Of a DNA stretch of 64,000 bases, positions 1 through 7,356 are shown piece after piece. This stretch comes from Thauera aromatica_A (GTDB taxonomy: Bacteria; Pseudomonadota; Gammaproteobacteria; Burkholderiales; Rhodocyclaceae): the NCBI RefSeq assembly GCF_023093595.1, contig NZ_JALLIK010000107.1:138805-202804 (forward strand), written 5' to 3'. Under the pieces are notes generated by a model, which saw nothing but the letters and a program-made list of their open reading frames with translations, was not told the origin of the DNA and searched no databases. How positions within the stretch are numbered: the first letter of the stretch is position 1; each line of letters opens with the position of its first letter. The translations under genes and the position numbers were made by a program.

Positions 1-498
1 GTCGCCCATCCGCACACGCAGCGCGTGGGCCAGGTCGCGGCCGAGGACGATGCCGAAGCGTCCCGGCTGCAACGCCTCGAACGCGCCGGCCTGCATGTGG
101 CGGCCAAACTCGGCGACCTTGTCCTCTTCGGACGGAATCACTCCGCGCACAATCGTCCCCCGCACCGCCTCGTCGAAGGACAGCATGCCCTGCTCCTGCA
201 CGTAGGGCGCCGCCGCCTTCACTTCGGGATGGCGCTGCGCCTCCTCGGCGACCTGCTGCCAGGCCTCGAGGCCGCCGTCCACGCTGTGCACCTGGATGTG
301 CGAGGCGACGCCGAGGATGCGGGTGCGCAGCTCCTCCTGGAAACCGTTCATCACCGAGAGCACGACGATCAGCGCGGCAACGCCGAGTGCAATGCCGAGC
401 ATGGAAACCAGCGAAATGAAGGAAATGAAGCGGTTGCGGCCCTGGGCCCGCTTGCGCGAACGCGTGTAGCGCAGGCCCACGAGGAATTCGTAGCGCAT
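1..498 (-). CDS. lolC: LolC/LolE lipoprotein-releasing ABC permease, N-terminal part (runs off window)
   Basis: The 166 visible residues are the start of the inner-membrane permease of the Lol system. That system extracts outer-membrane lipoproteins from the inner membrane and hands them to LolA, driven by the LolD ATPase. The start reads MRYEFLVGLRYTRSRKR, followed by one long hydrophobic helix (about residues 25-50, with SMLGIALGVAALIVVLSVMN) and then the beginning of the large periplasmic domain (FQEELRTRILG). This layout is typical of LolC/LolE. The ATG complements positions 496-498 and the gene continues past base 1. LolC and LolE cannot be told apart from this fragment. The 217 bases between it and the next gene (499-715) hold no gene I can support. 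Confidence 0.85.
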   Translation of the reverse strand, partial: MRYEFLVGLRYTRSRKRAQGRNRFISFISLVSMLGIALGVAALIVVLSVMNGFQEELRTRILGVASHIQVHSVDGGLEAWQQVAEEAQRHPEVKAAAPYVQEQGMLSFDEAVRGTIVRGVIPSEEDKVAEFGRHMQAGAFEALQPGRFGIVLGRDLAHALRVRMGD

Positions 499-715
499 GG
501 ATGGTCGAGGGGTCCGGATGGGAAAGACAGCAACCCGGCATTGTGCCCGCGGATGGAGCACAAGGGGAGACTAAAGCGCGCCGGAATGTAAGCCCGGCAC
601 GGCCTGCGGCAAGGCCACCGCATCCGTCCGCCGGGCCATCGGCCGCGGCGGGCGCATGGGTGGTGCGCTTGTGCGCTCCCGGTCCAGCGGGAAGCCGGAA
701 CGGCCCCGGCCGGGC

Positions 716-883
716 TCAGCGTCCCGAGCAGTGCCCGCCCGAGGCCATCTGTCCGCTGCCGAGCGCGATCGGCGGCGGCTCGACCCGCACACCGCTGGAA
801 TTGAGCGTATCGACCGCGACCAGTGCCAGCACCAGCCCCCAGAAGAGCGCGCTCGCGAGGCGAAAGAGTTTTTGTCCGTCCAT
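716..883 (-). CDS. small single-helix membrane protein downstream of the sulfur transporter
   Basis: This is a 55-codon ORF beginning MDGQKLFRLASALFWG. It has one predicted membrane helix (about residues 8-24) and a short tail ending GGHCSGR. A good ribosome site (AAGGAG) lies about 9 bases before the ATG, and the gene starts only 13 bases after the transporter stop codon. It is therefore probably the last gene of the rhodanese-transporter operon. I do not recognise a family. The terminal histidine-cysteine pair is suggestive in a sulfur operon, but any role in thiol or persulfide handling is inference. Longer in-frame starts (to 928) would overlap the transporter gene and lack a better ribosome site. 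Confidence 0.55.
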   Translation of the reverse strand: MDGQKLFRLASALFWGLVLALVAVDTLNSSGVRVEPPPIALGSGQMASGGHCSGR

Positions 884-896
884 GTCGTCCGCTCCT

Positions 897-2042
897 TCAG
901 CCCGCCACCCGGCGGCGGATCCGCACACCGACGATCGAGCCGGCGAAAGCGAGTGCGAACCACACCCAGCCGTGCACGCTGGCCGAGGCGACGCCGCCGA
1001 AGAACGCGCCGACGTTGCAGCCGAAGGCCATCCGCGAGCTGTAGCCCATCACCAGCCCGGCGATGCTGGCGGCGATCAGGCGCCGTGCCGAAGGTGTGGC
1101 GAATGCGGCCGCACCGTTCCAGCGCGCCGCCACCAGGGCACCGTAGATCAGCCCGAGGTTGGTCACCGAAGTGACGTCGGCCAGCACCGGCTCGGTGAGC
1201 CGCGCCGCATGCGGCGCGCTCCCCCAGAACGGATCGCCCACCGGGCTCCAGCCCAGCGCCGCTGCGACTTTCGCCCCCCACACGCCGATGCCGTAGACGA
1301 TCCCCCACGGCTGGCCGGCAACGACCAGGTGCGCGGTGTACAGCACGGCCAGCACGAGCGCGCCGATCCACCAGCGCCGCGCCCAGCCGCCGTAGCCCGA
1401 CGCGACATCGAGCGCGCTGCGCAGCGCGGCCGGCTCACCGCTCAGCCGCGCCCGGCTGTTCTGGCGCGCACCGCGCGCTGCCAGCCAGGCCACCAGGGCG
1501 CAAGCGGCGACGGTGAGGAGCAGGGCGAGCGGCCAGCCGAGGACGAGCAGATCGACCGCGGGCAGGCCGCCGAGGGCGATCCAGGCGGGCTGGTGCGAGG
1601 CGCCGACGAAGCTGCCGATGGCGAAGGTGGGAAGCACCGCCACCGACAGCGGCGCACCGGCGCCGGCCTTGTACAAGGTGCCCGAGCCGCAGCCGTCGGC
1701 GAGCTGCATCGCGGCGCCGAACAGGAAGGCACCCAGCACCAGGCTGATCGTCAGCGGCGCCACCGCCCCCACCAGCTCACCCGGATTGGCCGCCAGCAGC
1801 GGCAGGGTCAGCGCCGCCGCCAGCGCGAGCAGCAGCATCTGCGCCCACAGGCCTTGCGGGTCGCGGCGTTCGATGTAGTCGCGCCAGCCGGTGGTGAAAC
1901 CGAAGCGCGCGCCCTGCAGCGCCGCACCGAAGCCGATACCGAGCAGCGCCAGCAGGCCCTGGCGCAGACCGGCGGCAAGCGTCACCGCGAGCACGCCGGC
2001 GAGCCCGCCGAGGACGAACAACAACCGGATCAGCAGTCGCAT
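897..2042 (-). CDS. YeeE/YedE (TsuA-like) thiosulfate/sulfur transporter
   Basis: This 381-residue polytopic inner-membrane protein belongs to the YeeE/YedE (DUF395) family. The best-studied member, TsuA, imports thiosulfate using conserved cysteines along the pore. Two family signature segments are visible. The first, DGCGSGTLYKAG, is near residue 115. The second, AFGCNVGAFFGG, is near the C-terminus. Each carries the expected cysteine. About ten hydrophobic segments alternate with short loops. I chose the ATG at 2042 (MRLLIRLL) because GGAG lies about 9 bases upstream; the longer ORF to 2087 would overlap the rhodanese stop. It sits 19 bases downstream of the rhodanese gene, so uptake and sulfur transfer are probably co-expressed. 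Substrate specificity (thiosulfate versus other sulfur species) is inferred. Confidence 0.85.
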   Translation of the reverse strand: MRLLIRLLFVLGGLAGVLAVTLAAGLRQGLLALLGIGFGAALQGARFGFTTGWRDYIERRDPQGLWAQMLLLALAAALTLPLLAANPGELVGAVAPLTISLVLGAFLFGAAMQLADGCGSGTLYKAGAGAPLSVAVLPTFAIGSFVGASHQPAWIALGGLPAVDLLVLGWPLALLLTVAACALVAWLAARGARQNSRARLSGEPAALRSALDVASGYGGWARRWWIGALVLAVLYTAHLVVAGQPWGIVYGIGVWGAKVAAALGWSPVGDPFWGSAPHAARLTEPVLADVTSVTNLGLIYGALVAARWNGAAAFATPSARRLIAASIAGLVMGYSSRMAFGCNVGAFFGGVASASVHGWVWFALAFAGSIVGVRIRRRVAG

Positions 2043-2061
2043 TGCCGAAACTCCGCCGCGG

Positions 2062-3048
2062 TCACTTGTCCAGCGCGCGCTTGACATCCTGGATCAGGGC
2101 GGTCACGCGCGAGGGCTCATTTTCCATCGGCAGCGGGCTCTTGCTCCAGCCCACGATCGACTCGGGGTAGAGCTTGACCTGCTTGTTGCCGGCGATCTCG
2201 GACATCACGAACCAGTTGGTCGCCGCCCAGTGGCCGGTATTGCAGAACGACACCGCCGGGGCATCGGCCGCACCGGCCTGGGCCACCAGCGCCTTCAGTT
2301 CGCCCGCGGGCTTGAGCGTGGTGCCACCCTCGGGGAAGAACCGGGCGTTGTCGAGCGAACGCGCACCGGGCAGGGTGCCGTAGCGCGCCGCGGCATCGAC
2401 ACGCACCTCGCCGGAGTAGAACTTCGCCGGGCGCGCATCGATCAGCGCCGGCGCCTGGCCGGCCTCGAGGGCGGCGGCGAGCTCCTCGCCGCTGACGATC
2501 TGGTCCTGATCGTAGCGGTAGCTGAAGCGGCTGCGCGCCACCGCCGGCGCCGCGCTGTCGAGCGCGCCGCCGGCCGCCTGCCAGGCCTTGGTGCCGCCGT
2601 CGAGGATCGACAACCGGGTCAGGCCACCGACTTTCAGTGTCCAGTAGACTCGCGCCGCGGCGCCGAAGTCGGTGTGACTGGCGCCGCCATGGACCACCAC
2701 CACCTGGGTGTCGGCATCGACCCCGGCAGCCTGCAGCAGTTCGGTGAGCGCGGCTTCGGCCGGCAACTGCCCGGGGTTGTCCTGCGGGCCGCGGTACTTG
2801 CCGTAGGGGGTGTTGATCGCGCCCGGGATATGGCCGGCGGCGTAGTCCTTGTCGGCGCGGATGTCGAGGATGCGCAGGTCGGTGCGGCCGAGCTGGGCTT
2901 TCAGCGCCTGCACATCGATCAGCGGCGGCAGGGTCGCGGCCACCGCCGCGGCTGCGCCGGCCGGCGCCTGGATGTGGGTGGTGGCCAGCGCCGGGAAAGC
3001 AGAGAAGGCGGCGGCGAAGGCGAGGGGGAGAATGACTTTTTTCAGCAT
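2062..3048 (-). CDS. exported double-rhodanese sulfurtransferase
   Basis: This 328-residue protein starts with a clear Sec signal peptide (MLKKVILPLAFAAAFSAFPALA), so it acts in the periplasm. Two rhodanese folds follow. The N-terminal one (about residues 45-160, IDVQALKAQL...DIRADKDYAAGHIPGA) has no cysteine at the usual loop position (VVHGGASH). The C-terminal one (about 185-305) has the catalytic-loop sequence SFCNTGHWA, with the cysteine expected to carry the persulfide. The family moves sulfane sulfur from thiosulfate or a persulfide to an acceptor. The start at 3048 has GAGGAAA upstream and restores the signal peptide; the longer ORF to 3150 would bury it. It is first in the operon with the YeeE-type transporter, which points to thiosulfate or sulfane-sulfur acquisition. 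Confidence 0.88.
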   Translation of the reverse strand: MLKKVILPLAFAAAFSAFPALATTHIQAPAGAAAAVAATLPPLIDVQALKAQLGRTDLRILDIRADKDYAAGHIPGAINTPYGKYRGPQDNPGQLPAEAALTELLQAAGVDADTQVVVVHGGASHTDFGAAARVYWTLKVGGLTRLSILDGGTKAWQAAGGALDSAAPAVARSRFSYRYDQDQIVSGEELAAALEAGQAPALIDARPAKFYSGEVRVDAAARYGTLPGARSLDNARFFPEGGTTLKPAGELKALVAQAGAADAPAVSFCNTGHWAATNWFVMSEIAGNKQVKLYPESIVGWSKSPLPMENEPSRVTALIQDVKRALDK

Positions 3049-3167
3049 GACTGCAATTTCCTCTGACGGTCGGGGGGCGGAAGCGAGGGCATCGTCTGCA
3101 CACCGGCTTCCCGATTGTTGTCGGCAGAGCATAGACCGATTCTTTATCACCTAAAATACATCAAAAG

Positions 3168-3203
3168 TAACTTCATTATAACTAATTTCCATAAAACACC
3201 GAA
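3168..3203 (-). promoter_or_regulatory. putative sigma-70 promoter for the sulfur operon
   Basis: In an unusually AT-rich patch upstream of the rhodanese gene, the minus strand reads TTCGGT (complement of 3198-3203), a 17-base spacer, then a perfect TATAAT (complement of 3175-3180). This would start transcription near 3168 and give a leader of about 120 bases. The rest of the 234-base gap (3049-3282) shows nothing else I can name. The -35 match is weak, so an activator may be needed. Confidence 0.45.
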
Positions 3204-3282
3204 TCTGTGTTCCCGCGGCGCGCGCCCGACCGGGGCCGGAACGCAGTGGCGATCAGGCTGGGTTCGAGGCAGGAGACGGGAC

Positions 3283-5619
3283 TCAGCGCCCGCGCGTCGG
3301 CTTGCGCGCGCCGCGCCCCTCGGGCCGTCGCGCCCTGGCCGATGGCGCTGCCTGCGCGCCCGCGGCGTGCCCCATCGACCGCCGTGGCGCCTCATCCTTG
3401 GTACGACCCGCCGGCTTCGCCGGAGCGGACGCTTGTTTGCCTTCCGGCGGCGTCCCGCGGGCGCATCCCGGCACCGCCGCAGCGGGCGGCGGCTGGCGCG
3501 GAATCAGGCAGTTCAGGCCATTGCCGATCAGCTCACCCCGCCCCATCTTGAGCAGACCCTCGCGCAGGATCGCCCAGTTCTCCGGGTCGTGCCAGCGCAG
3601 GAAAGCCTTGTGCAGCTTGCGGACCCTGCCGGCGCGGGCGGTCTCCACGACCTCCGAATCCGCCGACACCTTCTTCAGCGGATTCCTGCGCGAGTGGTAC
3701 ATCGTCGTCGCCAGCGCCATCGGCGTGGGCAGGAAGGTCTGCACCTGGTCGAGGCGGAAGTTGTGCTTCTTCAGCCACAGCGCGAGGTTCAGCATGTCCT
3801 CGTCGGTGCAGCCGGGGTGGGCGGCGATGAAGTAGGGCACCAGGTGCTGCTTCTTGCCCGCCTGCGCCGAGAACGTCTCGAACATCCGGCGGAATTCCTC
3901 GTAGGCGCCGATGCCCGGCTTCATCATCTTCGCGAGGGTGTTCTCCTCGGTGTGCTCGGGCGCGATCTTGAGCAGGCCGCTGACGTGGTGGGTGACCAGT
4001 TCCTTCACGTACTCGGGCGAGCGCACGGCGAGGTCGTAGCGCAGGCCCGAGCCGATCGTGATGCGCTTGATCCCCGGCACCGCCCTCGCCTTGCGGTAGA
4101 GCTCGACCAGCGACGAGTGGTCGGTGTTCAGGTTCTCGCAGATGCCCGGATACACGCAGGACAGGCGGCGGCAGTTCTGCTCGACCGCCTTGCTCTTGCA
4201 CGCCATGCGGTACATGTTGGCGGTGGGTCCGCCGAGGTCGGTGATGTGGCCCTTGAAGTCGGGCGACTTGTCGCGGATCTCCTCGATCTCGCGGAGGATC
4301 GAGTCGTGCGAGCGGCTCTGGATGATGCGGCCCTCGTGCTCGGTGATCGAGCAGAAGGTACAGCCACCGAAGCAGCCGCGCATGATGTTGATCGAGAACT
4401 TGATCATGTCCCAGGCCGGAATGCGCGCCTCGCCGTAGGACGGATGCGGCGCGCGGGCGAAGGGGCGGCCGTAGACGAAGTCCATCTCCGGGGTGGTCAG
4501 CGGCAGCGGCGGCGGGTTGATCCAGACGTCGCGCGCGCCGGGGCCTTCGCCATGGCGCTGCACCAGCGCGCGGGCGTTGCCGGGGTTGGATTCGAGGTGG
4601 AACACGCGCGAGGCGTGGGCGTACAGCACCGGATCGTCCTTCACCTGCTCGTAGGACGGCAGGCGGATCAGCGTGCGTCCGCGCTGGGCGCGCCGCGCCG
4701 CAACGCGTTCGGCCGCCGGCACGATGCGCACCGGCTGGGCGCCGTCGGCGGCGGGCTCCGCGGCTGCCGCCGGCGCCATCGCATAGGGGTCGGGATGGGC
4801 GTCGATGCGGCCGGGCTTGTCGAGCGCGAGCGAATCGATCTCGACCCAGGGCTCGCCATCGTCCGCTTCCGGCAGCCAGCCCGGCTTGACCATGCAGGCG
4901 GTGCCGCGCAGGTCGCGGATCGCCGCGATCGGCTCGCCCGCCGCCAGGCGGTGGGTCAGCGCCACCAGGGCGCGCTCGGCGTTGCCGAACAGCAGCAGGT
5001 CGGCCTTGGAGTCGGGCAGCACCGAGCGCCGCACCTTGTCCGACCAGTAGTCGTAGTGCGCAATGCGGCGCAGGCTGGCCTCGATGCTGCCGACGACGAT
5101 GTTGGCGTCGGGGAAGGCTTCGCGCGCGCGCTGGGCGTAGACGGTGACGGCGCGGTCGGGGCGGCGGCCGGCTTCGGCATGCGGCGTGTAAGCGTCCTCG
5201 GAGCGGATCTTGCGGTCGGAGGTGTAGCGGTTGACCAGCGAGTCCATGTTGCCGGCGGTGATGCCGAAATACAGGCGCGGCTTGCCCAGCGCGCGGAAGG
5301 GCTCGGCCGAGTGCCAGTCGGGCTGGCTGAGGATGCCGACGCGAAAGCCGTGGGCCTCGAGCAGGCGGCCGACCAGGGCCATGCCGAAGCTGGGGTGGTC
5401 GATGTAGGCGTCACCGGTGACGAGGATCACGTCGCACGCGTCCCAGCCGAGCGCCGCCATCTCGGCGCGCGACATGGGCAGGAAGGGCGCGGCGCGGTAG
5501 CCGGACACGGCATGCTCGAGAATGCCCGAGCCGCCGGCACCGCCCGGGTCCCGCACCGCAGCCGGTGAACGGGGAGCGGGAGATGAAGACGAGGAGCTTG
5601 ATTTCATGGTGGCCGCCAT
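3283..5619 (-). CDS. YgiQ-family radical SAM protein
   Basis: This protein of about 778 residues is of the YgiQ family (UPF0313). The radical-SAM cluster motif is RGCFGGCTFCSITEHEGR, near residues 413-420, with three cysteines spaced CX3CX2C as the family has. The N-terminal third (VILVTGDAYIDHPSFGMAL) is the characteristic YgiQ N-terminal domain. The C-terminal tail (after about residue 700) is basic and rich in proline and alanine, as often in this family. The biochemical reaction of YgiQ is not established, so I assign only the family. The start at 5619 (MAATMKSS) has a GGGAGGG ribosome site about 10 bases upstream; the in-frame ATG at 5607 is the alternative. The ORF can be extended to 5871, but that stretch overlaps the next gene and looks non-coding. 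Confidence 0.9.
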   Translation of the reverse strand: MAATMKSSSSSSSPAPRSPAAVRDPGGAGGSGILEHAVSGYRAAPFLPMSRAEMAALGWDACDVILVTGDAYIDHPSFGMALVGRLLEAHGFRVGILSQPDWHSAEPFRALGKPRLYFGITAGNMDSLVNRYTSDRKIRSEDAYTPHAEAGRRPDRAVTVYAQRAREAFPDANIVVGSIEASLRRIAHYDYWSDKVRRSVLPDSKADLLLFGNAERALVALTHRLAAGEPIAAIRDLRGTACMVKPGWLPEADDGEPWVEIDSLALDKPGRIDAHPDPYAMAPAAAAEPAADGAQPVRIVPAAERVAARRAQRGRTLIRLPSYEQVKDDPVLYAHASRVFHLESNPGNARALVQRHGEGPGARDVWINPPPLPLTTPEMDFVYGRPFARAPHPSYGEARIPAWDMIKFSINIMRGCFGGCTFCSITEHEGRIIQSRSHDSILREIEEIRDKSPDFKGHITDLGGPTANMYRMACKSKAVEQNCRRLSCVYPGICENLNTDHSSLVELYRKARAVPGIKRITIGSGLRYDLAVRSPEYVKELVTHHVSGLLKIAPEHTEENTLAKMMKPGIGAYEEFRRMFETFSAQAGKKQHLVPYFIAAHPGCTDEDMLNLALWLKKHNFRLDQVQTFLPTPMALATTMYHSRRNPLKKVSADSEVVETARAGRVRKLHKAFLRWHDPENWAILREGLLKMGRGELIGNGLNCLIPRQPPPAAAVPGCARGTPPEGKQASAPAKPAGRTKDEAPRRSMGHAAGAQAAPSARARRPEGRGARKPTRGR

Positions 5620-5683
5620 TGTATCGGTGCCCTCCCGCCAAGAGGTATTGCCCCCTTTCCGTATTCCCTTCTCCAGGCTGCCG

Positions 5684-6067
5684 TCAGCCGATGCCGTGGC
5701 GCCGCATCCACTCCCGGAACGCCGCATCCACCGCCCCATCGGCGCCCGCCGCCGAGCCCCCCTCCGCCGCGGCCCCCCGCGGCTCACCGCCGCGCGCCCT
5801 CGACCGCTCGTGCAGCGCCGCCACCGTGCGCAACTGCACCAGCTGCAGCAGCATGTTCTCGACCAGCGCATGCGCGGCGATCGCCGCCATCATTTCCAGC
5901 CGGTCCTCGAGCAGCAGGCCGCAGGCCGCCAGGCGCGCATCGATTTCACAGAAATGGCTGGCCATCAGCCGCCGTGCATACTGCGCATCGATGGCCACGG
6001 CGCTGAAATCGAGCGGAGTTTCCGCCTCGATCTCGGCGATCAGTGCGCTCAGGTGTTCCGGGCTCAT
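5684..6067 (-). CDS. conserved-looking hypothetical protein, 127 aa
   Basis: This 127-residue, mostly helical soluble protein begins MSPEHLSALIAEIEAETPL. A very strong ribosome site (AGGAGGAAA) lies 5-6 bases before the ATG, which supports a real gene. The middle contains a leucine- and methionine-rich helix pair (CGLLLEDRLEMMAAIAAHAL), and the tail is glycine- and alanine-rich before ending WMRRHGIG. I see no catalytic motif, signal peptide or membrane helix, and do not recognise the family. It lies 64 bases upstream of the YgiQ gene on the same strand and divergent from the RpfE-recJ pair; about 190 bases between them (6068-6255) should hold both promoters. Confidence 0.65.
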   Translation of the reverse strand: MSPEHLSALIAEIEAETPLDFSAVAIDAQYARRLMASHFCEIDARLAACGLLLEDRLEMMAAIAAHALVENMLLQLVQLRTVAALHERSRARGGEPRGAAAEGGSAAGADGAVDAAFREWMRRHGIG

Positions 6068-6255
6068 GGCCTTTCCTCCTCGATCAACCCCGTTTTCCTT
6101 CGACACACCGCGGCGCGCTCGGTTGCGCACTTGGTTGCACACTCGCCGGCGTTTCGATCGGGAACGCCCCGCCCCCGCGCACGCCCCGTGGCCGGCGCGG
6201 CAGCGCCCGATAGGCGCCGTGCTAGACTCGCGCCGCTTCCTCTCCTGTTCCCGTG

Positions 6256-7356
6256 ATGCCGATCCAGCTCCTGATTCCCGGCCTGCTGTGGCCGTCCGCC
6301 AGCCTCGTCGGCCCCGCCAGCGGCCTGGCCCTGCCCGGACTGGAGCGCCTGCTCGGCCTCGGGCGCTGGCGGATCGGTGCCCCCGAACCGCTCGACCGCC
6401 GGCTCGCGCGCTGCTTCGGCCTCCCCCCGGCCACGGCCGGTGAGCCCTTGCCCCTGGCCGCGCTGCGCCGCCTCGGCGAAGCCGGCGGGCATGCCCGCGA
6501 TCCTGCCCAGCGCGCCGAGGCCGATGCATTCTGGCTGTGCGCCGACCCGGTCAACCTGTCCTTCGCGCGCGAACACCTGCTGCTGAACGGCTTCGCCGAA
6601 GACGAGCTCGACGCTGCCGAGGCCGCGGAGCTGGTCGCTGCGCTCGACGAGGTCTTTGCCGATCTCGGCCGTTTCGAAGCGTGCGCACCGACACGCTGGT
6701 ACCTGCGCCTGGCCGCAGCGACGCAGGTGAAGCTGTACCCGCTCGACGACGTCGTCGGCCGCCCGGTGAAGCATTTCCTCCCCGAAGGCGAAGACGCCCG
6801 CCAGTGGCAGCGGACGATGAACGAAGCACAGATCGTGCTGCACAACCATCGGCTCAACCGCCGCCGCGAAGAAGCCGGCCGGCGTGCGGTCAACAGCCTG
6901 TGGCTGTGGGGCGCGGGGGCGCTGAGCGCAGCGCCGCACGCGCCCTTTGCCGCCATCCAGGCCGTCGATCCGCTGAGCGCAGGGCTGGCCCGGGCCGCAG
7001 GCCTCGAACCCACCCCGCCGCAGCTCGAAACCGCCCTGCGCAGCGACACCCTGGTCCTGCTCGACACCCTGCATCGCGCAGCGCAGCAGCGCGACGTGGA
7101 CGCTTGGCGCAGCGGTCTCGAAATGCTCGAGCGCGACTGGTTCGCTCCGCTTGCCGCGGCCCTCGGCGGTGGCACGCTCGATGCGCTGCACCTGAGCGCG
7201 CCGGGCGACCGCGGCACCCTGGAGCTCGACGTGCGCGCCCGCGACCGCTGGAAATTCTGGCGCAAGCCCTGCGCCTTCGGCACCCTGCTCGAAACACTCG
7301 CCCCGCTCCCCGGCCCGCCGCTTTCCGACGCCCCCCCTACCGCCGCCTCCCGATGA
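6256..7356 (+). CDS. RpfE-like protein (COG4255-type), upstream of recJ
   Basis: This protein of about 366 residues resembles the uncharacterised family named after Xanthomonas RpfE, which I recall lying next to recJ there as well. A recognisable core is ADPVNLSFAREHLLL (about residues 95-110), followed by WYLRLAA and a segment ending NEAQIVLHNH, where a polar, histidine-containing loop (HNHRLNRRREEAG) stands out. No signal peptide or membrane helix is seen. The function is unknown; annotation of relatives as phosphoglycerate mutase-like is not supported by any motif I can see. The ATG at 6256 follows an in-frame GTG at 6253. Its TGA overlaps the recJ ATG (ATGA), so the two are translationally coupled. 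Confidence 0.7.
   Translation: MPIQLLIPGLLWPSASLVGPASGLALPGLERLLGLGRWRIGAPEPLDRRLARCFGLPPATAGEPLPLAALRRLGEAGGHARDPAQRAEADAFWLCADPVNLSFAREHLLLNGFAEDELDAAEAAELVAALDEVFADLGRFEACAPTRWYLRLAAATQVKLYPLDDVVGRPVKHFLPEGEDARQWQRTMNEAQIVLHNHRLNRRREEAGRRAVNSLWLWGAGALSAAPHAPFAAIQAVDPLSAGLARAAGLEPTPPQLETALRSDTLVLLDTLHRAAQQRDVDAWRSGLEMLERDWFAPLAAALGGGTLDALHLSAPGDRGTLELDVRARDRWKFWRKPCAFGTLLETLAPLPGPPLSDAPPTAASR

Noticed and set aside
3115..5568. Long plus-strand ORF (817 codons) opposite the YgiQ gene
   Set aside because: It mirrors the YgiQ coding frame in GC-rich DNA, has no recognisable domain, and YgiQ has clear catalytic motifs.
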